Program-made: the position numbers and the translations under genes | Assembly (NCBI GenBank): GCA_017512145.1 | Contig: JAFWHB010000009.1 | Coordinates: 53,936 to 117,935 of the forward strand | DNA: 64,000 bases | Origin: Mogibacterium sp. | GTDB taxonomy: Bacteria > Bacillota > Clostridia > Peptostreptococcales > Anaerovoracaceae | Reading direction: 5' to 3' | In this document: piece after piece, positions 9,025 through 17,727 of the stretch | Layout: every line of letters starts with the position of its first letter | Position numbering within the stretch: the stretch's first letter is position 1 | Notes under the pieces: generated by a model | The model's input: the letters and a program-made list of their open reading frames with translations, nothing else | Told to the model about the DNA's origin: nothing | The model's database searches: none

Positions 9025-9363
9025 TGTATTGCTCCTTTCAGTTGTTTATTGATTTGCCTGGCTGCTCTGTTTCAGCCCTCTTATTTCTCTTTGCAGCTTC
9101 ATATTACCCGCCGCCAGACAGACAAACAATTCACAAACAGACGCGTTTATCCATTAATGTACATAAGCTGTAACCGTTCTTTTTTCAGAACTTTCCGGGG
9201 TTTTGATCATATTTGGACTGCAATTTCAGTCGTGTCAATATATAGACTTTTCCTGTGATTCGTCTATTTATGTACACATTTAGAACAATTACATTTCCGG
9301 CAGGAATGCTATAATAAAACGATACAATTCAGCGGCAATTTGCCACATATCTGGAGGTTCTTT
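9025..9363. promoter_or_regulatory. Divergent control region between the reductase and the TetR gene
   Basis: No gene is visible here. A plus-strand -10 TATAAT sits at 9310-9315 with a weak -35, and an SD GGAGG at 9353-9357 serves the regulator. On the minus strand TTGACA (9238-9233) is a possible -35 for the reductase. Candidate operator elements are ATGTACAT at 9157-9164 with an inverted copy ATGTACA at 9270-9276, and an imperfect dyad ACTGCAATTTCAGT at 9217-9230. Which one the TetR protein binds is not decidable from sequence. Confidence 0.45.
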
Positions 9364-9945
9364 ATGGCTCTTAATATTCATAAGATTCTGGCTCATGCCC
9401 TGCTCGACCTGTGCCAGCGCAAGAAGCTCGAAGCTATCACGATCAAGGACATCCTTGATGAGACAGGCGTCAGCAGACAGACTTTCTATAACAGATTCAG
9501 GGACAAGAACGACCTGATCCAGTGGACATATGAGAATGCTGTTCTGAGTGAGTTCCATAAGGCCGGCGACACCGGTACATATTACGAGAACACGCTCAAT
9601 TACTGCCGTGCCCTTGAGAAATACAGATTCTTCATGAAGCAGGCTTATCAGCTGGAAGGCCAGAACAATCTCCGTGATAACATCTTCGAATATGCATCCA
9701 AGTATGACTACGAGTGGCATCTCGCTCACTATGGCAAGGATGAACTCCCGGATGATTTCAAGTTCATCTCTCACTACCACTCAGTAGGCTCAATATATCT
9801 TGAAATGGAATGGATCTGCTCGAATGCTAAGGACCGCATGACACCTGAAGAAATGGCCCGCAGGATCACCGAGGTCCGCAAGATCAGCATGAGCGACAAA
9901 TACTTTGGCGCTGACAATCCAATCTACGAATACCCTGAGGACTAG
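9364..9945 (+). CDS. TetR/AcrR-family transcriptional regulator
   Basis: A 193-residue protein. The N-terminal helix-turn-helix is canonical (TIKDILDETGVSRQTFYNRF, about 25-45). The C-terminal half resembles the ligand-binding domain of the DhaS/TetR_C_7 group. The start at 9364 is chosen for the GGAGG 6 bases upstream; the frame extends back to a TTG at 9340 without a site. It is divergent from the OYE-type reductase operon and convergent with the second MFS transporter, so it probably controls one or both. Confidence 0.9.
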   Translation: MALNIHKILAHALLDLCQRKKLEAITIKDILDETGVSRQTFYNRFRDKNDLIQWTYENAVLSEFHKAGDTGTYYENTLNYCRALEKYRFFMKQAYQLEGQNNLRDNIFEYASKYDYEWHLAHYGKDELPDDFKFISHYHSVGSIYLEMEWICSNAKDRMTPEEMARRITEVRKISMSDKYFGADNPIYEYPED

Positions 9946-9971
9946 AGAATAAGCCGCCACAAGCAGGTAGC

Positions 9972-10017
9972 AAAGAAAAGAACATCCCGCGGATCCAGCG
10001 GAGATGTTCTTTTCTTT
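9972..10017. terminator. Bidirectional terminator between the TetR gene and MFS paralogue B
   Basis: AAAGAAAAGAACATC (9972-9986) pairs perfectly with 10003-10017. The inner CCGC/GCGG extends the stem, and A-rich and T-rich outer arms give a U-tract on both strands. Confidence 0.9.
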
Positions 10018-10046
10018 AGGGTTTATTTTATATGGAATGTATGGAT

Positions 10047-11240
10047 TTATTTAGCTGCTTTTCTTGCTCTGCCGACTTCAACGATTGCCCAGATGATGCC
10101 TGCGATTGCTACAAAGACAAATCCGTACTGTACCGGTACACGAGGGCTGTCAGAACCAGTGAAGTTCATTACTGCCTGGATGAAGTATGTTGTAAGGAAG
10201 CATCCGATGTTCATTCCTGCTACGAATACTCCGACTGCCAGTGACTGCTTGTCTCTTGGAACATATGTTGAGTATGAGTTAACTGTTCCAGGCCATACTG
10301 TCTGTACAGCTGTTCCGTTGAGAAGTACGCCGATGACGATTGAAGGAACGCTGTGACCGAATGCAACCATTCCCATTCCTGCGATCCAGAGGATCAGGCC
10401 TACAGGTACTACGAATCCGCCGGTCTTCTTTGACAGCGGGTTGAACAGAAATCCTCCGCACATGTTGCCGATGCAGTAAACTGAGAGAAGTGCTCCTGCT
10501 ACTGTTGCGCCGCCGATATGCTCATAAGCACAGATTGAAGACATGTTCAGAAGAACTGTGTAATCTGTGAAGAAGATGAATGCGAACATTGCTGCTGTGA
10601 AGATAGCATATCCAGGGAGCTTGCCATGCTCAGGAACCCTGGATGGAGACTCTGCATTGTTGGCTGCAATCTCTTCTGCTGTAGGCTGCTTGAGGAAGAT
10701 CAGAACAACTGCCAGCGGAACAAGAGTAATGAGGTGAAGCAGGAATGAGTATCTTGCATCGTGGTCAGCCAGATATCCGGAAACGATCATGTAGAATACA
10801 GATCCTACTGCCAGTGAAACTGTTGCCCATCCGAGATACTTAGGACGCTCAGCATCATTGAAGAGCTGGAGTGACATAGTTCCCTGCAGAGGGAATCCAA
10901 GTCCGATGCAGAATCCTACGATTCCTCTGAGAACGTAGATCACATACAGATTATTTGTGAATGCGCATGCTGCTCCGAAGATTGCGATGCCGCCCATTGA
11001 GATGATAGCGAGCTTCTTGAATCCGATCTTGTTAAGAATAGGTCCTGCAACGAGTGATCCAGGTATCATGCAAAGTGATGATATAGTGGATACAAGAAGT
11101 ACTGCTGTGTAGCTCTTGTCAGCAAACATACCTGTTGCCATCGCATTGATTGCAGGTGACATAATGAAAATTACATTAGCTGCGAAGTATGCAGCAAGCA
11201 AGGCTATGAAATTCCTTTTTTTCTGTGTTTCGTAAGACAT
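10047..11240 (-). CDS. MFS transporter, paralogue B
   Basis: A 397-residue, 12-helix major facilitator. The start at 11240 (MSYETQKKRN) follows GGAGG at 11246-11250. It is nearly collinear with paralogue A (5806-6996); most changes are conservative, for example FVVPVGLILWIAG against LVVPIGLVMWIAG. The pair flanks the reductase and regulator, which looks like a segmental duplication followed by divergence. Substrate is unknown. The second copy may have acquired a different specificity or direction of transport. Confidence 0.9.
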   Translation of the reverse strand: MSYETQKKRNFIALLAAYFAANVIFIMSPAINAMATGMFADKSYTAVLLVSTISSLCMIPGSLVAGPILNKIGFKKLAIISMGGIAIFGAACAFTNNLYVIYVLRGIVGFCIGLGFPLQGTMSLQLFNDAERPKYLGWATVSLAVGSVFYMIVSGYLADHDARYSFLLHLITLVPLAVVLIFLKQPTAEEIAANNAESPSRVPEHGKLPGYAIFTAAMFAFIFFTDYTVLLNMSSICAYEHIGGATVAGALLSVYCIGNMCGGFLFNPLSKKTGGFVVPVGLILWIAGMGMVAFGHSVPSIVIGVLLNGTAVQTVWPGTVNSYSTYVPRDKQSLAVGVFVAGMNIGCFLTTYFIQAVMNFTGSDSPRVPVQYGFVFVAIAGIIWAIVEVGRARKAAK

Positions 11241-11296
11241 GATTTCCTCCCGGATCATTCATAATACTTGTTAGACAATGTTTAAGTTAATAAAGA

Positions 11297-11318
11297 AACC
11301 GGAGATCTCTCTCCGGTT
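11297..11318 (-). terminator. Terminator of the lipoprotein/redox operon
   Basis: AACCGGAGA (11297-11305) and TCTCCGGTT (11310-11318) form a 9-bp stem with a 4-base loop, followed on the minus strand by TCTTTATTAA. It lies downstream of the stop at 11433. Confidence 0.75.
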
Positions 11319-11432
11319 CCAATCTTATAGCCTTGTTAATCATCTAACAATTTACAAAACACTTCATCATTCTGTTCGTAAATTATTCAGTTTTTCTGTT
11401 CATTAATAGACAAATCTGTCAAATTGTCTTCC

Positions 11433-11945
11433 CTATTCTGCTGTAACAGTAACGGTCACACCCTTGCCGCTGAGAAGGTCGCGGAGTTCTGAAGCTGACT
11501 TATCTGTGATCCTTCCGAGCCTGGTATATGCCCAGGAATTAGAACCATAGAATATGACCATATGATCAGATGTGTAGAGCATGATATCGCCTGCTTTGGT
11601 CCTGATATTCGTGTCGCTGCTTGGCAGAGTCTCTCCGATGGAGCCGACCTGCTCGAATCCACCGTAAGCATTCATCTGAATAGTAACAGGGCCCTTCTTC
11701 GCAAGCTCAGCAAGTGCTCTTACCGAAGCATTGTTCTCCCATTCTACAGTTACCTTGGTATCATTGATCGTCATATTCATGGTTATCTCCTCTTCATCTT
11801 TCGGTTCAGCAGGCTGCTCCGCCTGCACCTCTGCATCAGCAGGCGCATCGACTGTTGTGCTCTCCTCCTGCCCGCATGCAGCAAGAGCAAATGAGAGCAT
11901 CAGAAGCAGAATCACTGATACTGCGTATTTAATTATTCTACTCAT
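11433..11945 (-). CDS. Lipoprotein with a cyclophilin-like domain
   Basis: A signal peptide ends in the lipobox LAAC (Cys at residue 24), then comes an acidic linker rich in Glu, Asp, Ala and Pro. From about 55 to 170 there is a small cyclophilin-like fold of the type found in MTINDTKVTVEWENN...GDIMLYTSDHMVIFYGSNSWAYTRLG proteins. Members of this family occur beside flavodoxins and aldo/keto reductases in gut Clostridia. The exact function is unknown. It should be anchored on the outer face of the membrane. It is the last gene of the operon running from 14692. Confidence 0.8.
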   Translation of the reverse strand: MSRIIKYAVSVILLLMLSFALAACGQEESTTVDAPADAEVQAEQPAEPKDEEEITMNMTINDTKVTVEWENNASVRALAELAKKGPVTIQMNAYGGFEQVGSIGETLPSSDTNIRTKAGDIMLYTSDHMVIFYGSNSWAYTRLGRITDKSASELRDLLSGKGVTVTVTAE

Positions 11946-11992
11946 TTGGCACCCTCATTTCCTGACACGGGGACGGTTCTCCTGTTATCTTT

Positions 11993-13138
11993 CTAGAATG
12001 TGTTCCTCTGGAGGTATGCGACTGCTTCTTCAACTACATAGGTCGCATTCATGCCATCAGCGCGGATGACTTCCTGCTTAGGCAGTTCGCCGTGGATATC
12101 AAGATGTGCGTGCTCTGCAAGCTGATTCTTGAAGTAGTTGTTGTCATCGATGCATGTCGGATCCGGCTGAACGAGACAGATGCTGTATGCCTGCATGATT
12201 CCGTATACGCTTACATTGTTCCATGTGAGGCCGCGGTATTTCTCAAGCTCTGCAGGTGGGAATGGAGTACATTCTCTGTAGATTTCCATAGCCTTCCAGA
12301 GAGCTTCAGTCTCTTTCTCACTAAGTGGCTCTGCTTCGTTTGCTGTTCTGCAGTTGTCGCGAACCTGCTCAAGTGTCGACATTCCGGAAAGCACTGCGAT
12401 AACGCCTTCGAGATCAGAGGAGAATCTGATCGACCAGGATGCGATCGATTTGTCAGGGCATACGTCCTTCAGAACCTTCTCAGCTGCAACCGGGAGCTTG
12501 GCGAGTCCGCCACCCTTGACGGCTTCCATAACGATAACGTCCTTGCCATGCTTTCTGATGATCTCATAGCACTCTCTTGCGGCTACAAACTCGCTGTCCC
12601 AGTCGATAGGATTGATAGCGATCTGAACGAACTCGATCTCAGGATGTGTATCGAGCACGCGGTCAAGAAGCGCCGGTGATGAGTGGAACGAGATGCCGAG
12701 ATGCTTGATCTTGCCCTGCTCCTTCCAGCCCTTTGCATGATCGAAGAGGTGCTCGGACAGGAAGAGTCCGTCGCCCTTGCCCTCGATACCGTCATACCAT
12801 ACAGTCTGAAGATTGTGAAGCAGGTAGTAGTCGATATACTCAACACCAAGATTCTCAAGCTGCTGAGCGAAAGTCTTCTCAACATCTTCCTCGCTCATAG
12901 GGATGAATGACGGGAACTTGGTTGCGATGCGGAAGGAATCTCTCGGGTGTCTCTCGACGAGAGCCTTGCGTGCAGCTTCCTCGCTCTTGCCATTGTGATA
13001 AACATAGCTTGTGTCAAAATAGTTATATCCTTCTTCCAGAAAAGCATCTACCATCTTGTTCAGATGCTCATAGTCAAAGTTAGTAGGGTCTCCACCGATG
13101 ACCGGCAGTCTCATCATTCCGAATCCAAGATTTTTCAT
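11993..13138 (-). CDS. Aldo/keto reductase (COG1453 type, lacking Fe-S cysteines)
   Basis: 381 residues. The AKR barrel has an intact catalytic region, NYFDTSYVYHNGKSEEA (Asp and Tyr present), and IATKFPSF with the catalytic Lys. Related proteins carry a C-terminal ferredoxin-like domain, but here the C-terminal 90 residues hold only two cysteines in unclustered positions (ICLVQPDPTCIDDNNY). The Fe-S cluster therefore looks lost while the fold was kept. The gene is 18 bases downstream of the flavodoxin-like gene and is probably cotranscribed. Confidence 0.88.
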   Translation of the reverse strand: MKNLGFGMMRLPVIGGDPTNFDYEHLNKMVDAFLEEGYNYFDTSYVYHNGKSEEAARKALVERHPRDSFRIATKFPSFIPMSEEDVEKTFAQQLENLGVEYIDYYLLHNLQTVWYDGIEGKGDGLFLSEHLFDHAKGWKEQGKIKHLGISFHSSPALLDRVLDTHPEIEFVQIAINPIDWDSEFVAARECYEIIRKHGKDVIVMEAVKGGGLAKLPVAAEKVLKDVCPDKSIASWSIRFSSDLEGVIAVLSGMSTLEQVRDNCRTANEAEPLSEKETEALWKAMEIYRECTPFPPAELEKYRGLTWNNVSVYGIMQAYSICLVQPDPTCIDDNNYFKNQLAEHAHLDIHGELPKQEVIRADGMNATYVVEEAVAYLQRNTF

Positions 13139-13156
13139 TTGTTCTCTCCTTAATTA

Positions 13157-13678
13157 CTATAGCGTTCTTGCCATTTCTCTGATTGATTCTGTCACTTCTT
13201 CAGTTCTGCCTCCTGCGCATGTGAAGAAGCCTTTGTCTTCAAGTCCCAGGTATCCGAGGAAGTCTCCGTCGAATGAGAATCTTGCGCCTGTGTACTGATC
13301 CTTGTCTCCGGAAGCCAGGAACATGCTGACATATTTAAGACTCTCCGGTGCCTTAGGATAAAGTGCTGAATAGAATCTGTCGATCGCACACTTGAGCTGT
13401 CCGCTGATACCATGATAGTAGATCGGAGAAGCAAGTACCAGCATCTCTGTATCTGCAAGCTCCGCATATATCTTATGCATGTCATCCTGCTGGACGCATT
13501 TGCCTGCACCTTTGCCATGGCAGTATTCACATGCAAGGCATCCCTTGATGTTCATCCTGCAGACATCGAACTCTGCAACTGTATGTCCGCATTTGAGGGC
13601 CTCATCTGTGAATGCCCTGATCATCTCAGCTGTACATCCCTGCGGACGCGGGCTTCCGTTCAGAATAGTTATCTTCAT
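13157..13678 (-). CDS. Flavodoxin-fold NAD(P)H-dependent FMN reductase-like protein
   Basis: 173 residues. ILNGSPRPQGCT (4-15) is the FMN phosphate loop, and ASPIYYHGISGQLKCAIDRF is the conserved segment of the iron-sulphur flavoprotein/NADPH-dependent FMN reductase group. A cysteine-rich stretch CLACEYCHGKGAGKC (about 47-61) follows the first Rossmann unit. It probably moves electrons between NAD(P)H and an FMN-dependent partner. The gene is 15 bases downstream of the hydrolase. Confidence 0.88.
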   Translation of the reverse strand: MKITILNGSPRPQGCTAEMIRAFTDEALKCGHTVAEFDVCRMNIKGCLACEYCHGKGAGKCVQQDDMHKIYAELADTEMLVLASPIYYHGISGQLKCAIDRFYSALYPKAPESLKYVSMFLASGDKDQYTGARFSFDGDFLGYLGLEDKGFFTCAGGRTEEVTESIREMARTL

Positions 13679-13693
13679 TTCTCTTGCTCCGGT

Positions 13694-14692
13694 TTACATA
13701 TACTTCTCGAAGAACTCTACAAGTGTGTCATATGGGATAGCATCCTTGCTGCCGCCATCATAGAGGTCTGTGTGTACTGCACCCTCGATCGGCAGGAATA
13801 CCTTGTTGTCTGTATACTTGCTGTCCTTGATCATGTTATCATAAGCATCTTTGCCAAAGTAGAATGAATGTGCCTCTGTTCCGTGCATTACCATGACAGC
13901 GCTTCTGATCTCATTTGAGTACTGCAGGATCGGCTGGTTGACGAAGGATTCACAGCCAATGACATTCCATCCGCCGTTGGAATTCAGTGATCTTGCATGA
14001 TAGCCTCTGTCAGTCTTGTAATAGTCATAATAGTCTTTGACGAAGAAAGGTGCATCTTCAGGCAGTGGATCAACTACTCCGCCGCCAAGCTTATACTCCC
14101 CATTCCTGAGGTCTTCGAGTCTCTGTGCGCACATAGCAGCCTTGGCATTGTAGCGGTCTTCCTCGCTGTCCTGAGCATCGAAGTAACCCTTCGCATTGAC
14201 TCTTGTCATGTCGTACATTGTTGATGCGACAGTAGCTTTGATCCTTGTATCGAGTGCAGCGGTGTTGATGGCCATTCCGCCCCATCCGCAGATTCCGATG
14301 ATTCCGATTCTGTCAGGATCCACCTTGTCACAAAGTGACAGGAAGTCTACTGCTGCCATGAAGTCTTCTGTATTGATATCAGGTGAAGCCATGAATCTTG
14401 GCTGGCCGCCGCTCTCGCCTGTGAATGAAGGGTCGAATGCGATAGTTAAGTATCCTCTCTCTGCCATAGTCTGAGCGTAAAGTCCGGAGCACTGCTCCTT
14501 AACAGCTCCGAAAGGTCCGCAAACTGCGATTGCAGGAAGCTTGCCCTCTGCATTCTTCGGAACGTACATGTCCGCAGCCAGAGTAATACCGTATCTGTTT
14601 ACAAATGTAACCTTGCAGTGATCAACCTTCTCACTCTTAGCGAAGGTCTTGTCCCATTCCTGTACCAGCTTGAGGTCTTCTTTCATAATCAT
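13694..14692 (-). CDS. Alpha/beta hydrolase, dienelactone-hydrolase-like with Cys nucleophile
   Basis: 332 residues. The nucleophile elbow reads GIIGICGWGG, placing Cys135 where serine hydrolases have Ser, as in dienelactone hydrolases and the YcjY-like group. A late His (GAVHTDLYD, about 310) and Asp candidates complete a triad. The substrate is unknown. It heads an operon with flavodoxin and AKR genes, just across from a LysR regulator, so it may process the inducer. Confidence 0.85.
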   Translation of the reverse strand: MIMKEDLKLVQEWDKTFAKSEKVDHCKVTFVNRYGITLAADMYVPKNAEGKLPAIAVCGPFGAVKEQCSGLYAQTMAERGYLTIAFDPSFTGESGGQPRFMASPDINTEDFMAAVDFLSLCDKVDPDRIGIIGICGWGGMAINTAALDTRIKATVASTMYDMTRVNAKGYFDAQDSEEDRYNAKAAMCAQRLEDLRNGEYKLGGGVVDPLPEDAPFFVKDYYDYYKTDRGYHARSLNSNGGWNVIGCESFVNQPILQYSNEIRSAVMVMHGTEAHSFYFGKDAYDNMIKDSKYTDNKVFLPIEGAVHTDLYDGGSKDAIPYDTLVEFFEKYM

Positions 14693-14725
14693 GGTCGTGT
14701 TCTCCTTTGTAATTATTGTTGATGT

Positions 14726-14953
14726 TCAGTTTGCTATATTCTCGGTCATGCGTATGATGCGGTCCATGCGGTCCACACGCCTCTGCGAATCTCTGAGCTC
14801 ATCCATCAGATCGCATCTGCATTTCCTGAGGGCGCCAATGATCTCACAGTCAAGGCCCGCCTCGTGCATGGATCTGATCCTGTCTATGTCCTGCTCACCG
14901 CATCCGGCATCAAGCATGTTATTGATGATTTTCTCAATATCTAAGTTGTTCAT
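14726..14953 (-). CDS. Small conserved helical protein, 75 aa
   Basis: Predicted mostly helical, with EQDIDRIRSMHEAGLDCEII and the closing DELRDSQRRVDRMDRIIRMTEN likely to form an amphipathic or coiled helix. Three cysteines (positions 18, 36, 46). Proteins like this recur next to LysR- or MerR-controlled redox operons in Clostridia, but no function is known to me. First gene of the operon. Confidence 0.7.
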   Translation of the reverse strand: MNNLDIEKIINNMLDAGCGEQDIDRIRSMHEAGLDCEIIGALRKCRCDLMDELRDSQRRVDRMDRIIRMTENIAN

Positions 14954-15043
14954 TTCCTGTGATCTGCCTGATTCTTATATTGGTTCTGCAAAGACCGGTT
15001 CTTCTGCAGATCCGCGCCTCTGATCTTACAGCTAGAGTTTAAC

Positions 15044-15110
15044 TTGTTGCAGAGATATTCGCTAATGGTTATAATGAATAGAATGATATTCCAATCAGGC
15101 ATATCATTGG
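15044..15110 (+). promoter_or_regulatory. Promoter of the LysR gene with a T-N11-A dyad
   Basis: A plus-strand promoter TTGCAG (15047-15052), 17-base spacer, TATAAT (15070-15075). Immediately downstream AATGATAT (15082-15089) and ATATCATT (15101-15108) are perfect inverted halves separated by exactly 11 bases, the standard LysR-family recognition layout. Its position just after the start of transcription suggests autorepression, and activation of the divergent operon on the other side. Confidence 0.75.
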
Positions 15111-15139
15111 GGCGACATTTTTAAGAAAGGTTTTTGAAG

Positions 15140-16024
15140 ATGGAGATCAGAACTCTGAGATATTTCCTTGCTGTTGCGAGGGAGGAGAATATGACAAGGG
15201 CTGCTGAGATGCTGCATGTGACTCAGCCTACCCTGTCCAAGACACTCAAGGCCCTTGAGGAGGAGCTTGGCAAGAAGCTGTTCACAAGGAAGAGCTTTAG
15301 CATCAAGCTTACTGATGAAGGAATGCTGCTGAGAGACCGCGCGGCGGATCTTGTCGATATGGCAGATAAGATTGAGCAGGAATTCGTCTCGCTCGATGAC
15401 ATCACAGGCGGAGATATATACTTTGGTCTTGCGGAGTCTTATCAGATCAGGTATCTAGCCAGAGAGCTCGGCCGCATGAAGAAGGTTTACCCGGGTCTTC
15501 GTTACCACATAACAAGTGGAGACACTGAGCAGGTCACCGAGAAGCTCGACAAAGGTCTCCTTGACTTCGCTGTTATCTGCGAACCGCCTGACAGCACTAA
15601 GTACGAATATGTGAAGCTGCCTGAGTCAGATACCTGGGGCGCGGTAATGCGAAGCGACCATCCCCTTGCGGCCAAAGAAACGGTAACGGTTGAAAATCTG
15701 ATCGGAGAGCCCCTGTTCTGTTCAGAGCAGAGCTGGAATTATGAAATAAGAGACTGGGCCGGAAAGGATCATGAGAGACTGCATATGGAAGGTTCATTCA
15801 GGCTTGCATATAACGGATCTATGTTCGCAAGAGAAGGACTCGGGATCCTTCTCACCTTCAATCATCTTGTCGACTGCTCTGAGGGCAGCGGACTTGTATT
15901 CGTGCCGCTTGAGCCACTTCAGGAGACGCATCTCTATCTGATATGGAACAGATATCAGACTTTCACGCCGATTGCTGAGAAGTTCCTGTCACAGATCACA
16001 AGAGCATTCGGTGCAGATGACTAG
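15140..16024 (+). CDS. LysR-family transcriptional regulator
   Basis: 294 residues from ATG 15140 (a TTG two codons earlier is less likely; AAAGG lies 9 bases upstream of the ATG). The N-terminal winged HTH is typical (LRYFLAVAREENMTRAAEML, then VTQPTLSKTLKALEEELG). The rest is a periplasmic-binding-like effector domain with QIRYLARELGRM and SGDTEQVTEKLDKG. Divergent from the 14953-11433 redox operon, which it probably controls. Confidence 0.93.
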   Translation: MEIRTLRYFLAVAREENMTRAAEMLHVTQPTLSKTLKALEEELGKKLFTRKSFSIKLTDEGMLLRDRAADLVDMADKIEQEFVSLDDITGGDIYFGLAESYQIRYLARELGRMKKVYPGLRYHITSGDTEQVTEKLDKGLLDFAVICEPPDSTKYEYVKLPESDTWGAVMRSDHPLAAKETVTVENLIGEPLFCSEQSWNYEIRDWAGKDHERLHMEGSFRLAYNGSMFAREGLGILLTFNHLVDCSEGSGLVFVPLEPLQETHLYLIWNRYQTFTPIAEKFLSQITRAFGADD

Positions 16025-16110
16025 CAACATGCCGGCAACAGAATGAATGTGATTTAATACATTTTTCAGCAATTGTAACCATAATTTATTACGTTTGTAT
16101 GGGTGTTTTA

Positions 16111-16144
16111 ATATATAATGAATAATAACTGACTGAAATTCAGT
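16111..16144 (+). promoter_or_regulatory. Promoter region and possible operator of the alpha-galactosidase operon
   Basis: A -10 TATAAT at 16114-16119, no convincing -35, and a perfect 13-bp dyad ACTGAAATTCAGT at 16132-16144 just beyond the likely start point. Such a position fits a repressor site. No dedicated regulator gene adjoins the operon. Confidence 0.45.
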
Positions 16145-16185
16145 TTGGCATGCAATCAGGCTGACTTTCTTATCTCAAGAGGAGA

Positions 16186-17667
16186 ATGGACAGGATTATG
16201 AGACAGATCGACATTGATTCATTGACCAGAGGACGCTCGGAATCTGAATTAGTGCTGGAAGTCGGATGCAAGTCCACAGACAGGCTGTTCTTCAACGGAT
16301 ACCAGTCATGGACAGTATCCCACGAGGTATCCCCAACTGACAGGATCAGTCCTACTAAGCCTTTCGTAAGATTAGTGGGAAGGCCATGGGGAACTTCCAG
16401 GTACGGAGATGATTTCTTCATCGAGTATTCAGGCAAACCGGGCTGTTTTCATGGTTTCACATACATGTACATAAGGAGCGGTGACAAGTACACCCTCTTC
16501 GGCTCGACCGATGAGACCAACGGCTACACCATCTTCTACTATGATGCTATGATGCACGAGCTCAGGATCGTCAAGGATGCAGGCTTTACACGCAAATATG
16601 ACAAGGACGTTCATGTGGTCTGCTTTGAGGGAACCGAAGATGAAGTGTTCGATGCATGGTTCGAAGCATCCGGAATCAAATGCCGCAGTGCAAAGCCTCT
16701 CATCGGCTATACCAGCTGGTATAACAGATATGACAAAATCACCGACAAGACTATCACAGAGGACCTCGAAGGCTGCTCCAGGATACTTCATCCGGGAGAT
16801 CTGTTCCAGATCGACGATGGATGGCAGACTGCCGTAGGCGACTGGAAGACCAACAAGACCAAATTCCCTCGCGGCATGAAGGCATCAGTCGATGACATCC
16901 ACTCAAGAGACTTCCTTGCAGGGCTCTGGCTGGCGCCTTTCTCGGCAGCAGCGAACTCAACGATTCCTAAGCAGCATCCGGACTGGCTTCTCAGGATCGA
17001 TGGCAGACCATGGTATGCAGGCTGCAACTGGGGCGGATTCTTCTCGCTGGACATCGACAATCCAAGGGTGCAGGATCACCTCAAGAGAGTCTTCGACAAA
17101 GTCCTGGACAGATGGGGATTCGACCTTGTCAAGCTGGACTTCCTCTACAGCGCAGCTCCGTGGCCTACTTACAATGGCAAACACTTCGGCGAGAGCCGCG
17201 GCGAAAGAATGTGCCGCGCGATGGATCTTCTGCGCAAATGGTGCGGCGACAAACTCATCCTCGGATGCGGAGTTCCGCTCGGACCTGCATTTGGCAAAGT
17301 TGACTACTGCAGGATCGGATGTGATGCTGGCCTCGACTGGGAGAACACCCCACTCATGAGACAGATCAACAGAGAGATCGTTTCGACGAAGAATGCTATC
17401 GGAGATGTTTACTACAGAAGGCAGCTCGACGGCAGAGCTTTCATCAATGACCCGGATGTATTCTTCCTCAGAGAAGACAACATCAAGCTGACACCGGAAG
17501 AGAAGGATCTGCACGCAAGAGTATGCGCACAGTATGGCAGCTTCTTCCTTACTTCAGACAACATGGGTAATTACAGTCCTGATCAGCTCGCAAGCTACGA
17601 AGAGTATCTCAGGATCTGGAAGAACAAGGACTGGAAGGACCGCTCCTTCCTCGATGTAATAAGATAA
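16186..17667 (+). CDS. Alpha-galactosidase, GH36 family
   Basis: 493 residues, shorter than the ~730-residue typical bacterial enzyme, because the N-terminal beta-sandwich is abbreviated and the C-terminal domain is minimal. The catalytic nucleophile is Asp318 in FDLVKLDFLY. The acid/base is probably Asp380 in RIGCDAGLDW. LFQIDDGWQ (207-215) and GLWLAPFSA are further GH36 signatures. It lacks a signal peptide, so it is cytoplasmic. It probably hydrolyses melibiose/raffinose-type galactosides imported by the adjacent GPH symporter. The start codon is uncertain: ATG 16186 is only 1-2 bases from AGGAG, ATG 16198 is 13 away. Confidence 0.88.
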   Translation: MDRIMRQIDIDSLTRGRSESELVLEVGCKSTDRLFFNGYQSWTVSHEVSPTDRISPTKPFVRLVGRPWGTSRYGDDFFIEYSGKPGCFHGFTYMYIRSGDKYTLFGSTDETNGYTIFYYDAMMHELRIVKDAGFTRKYDKDVHVVCFEGTEDEVFDAWFEASGIKCRSAKPLIGYTSWYNRYDKITDKTITEDLEGCSRILHPGDLFQIDDGWQTAVGDWKTNKTKFPRGMKASVDDIHSRDFLAGLWLAPFSAAANSTIPKQHPDWLLRIDGRPWYAGCNWGGFFSLDIDNPRVQDHLKRVFDKVLDRWGFDLVKLDFLYSAAPWPTYNGKHFGESRGERMCRAMDLLRKWCGDKLILGCGVPLGPAFGKVDYCRIGCDAGLDWENTPLMRQINREIVSTKNAIGDVYYRRQLDGRAFINDPDVFFLREDNIKLTPEEKDLHARVCAQYGSFFLTSDNMGNYSPDQLASYEEYLRIWKNKDWKDRSFLDVIR

Positions 17668-17727
17668 GACATCACAAACTCATAAGTTAGTTGCTAAGCT
17701 CAGATAAGACAAAGGAAACAATCACAA

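Noticed and set aside
9289..9780. 163-codon minus frame opposite the TetR gene
   Set aside because: A shadow of the well-supported regulator, with no ribosome site or recognisable domain.
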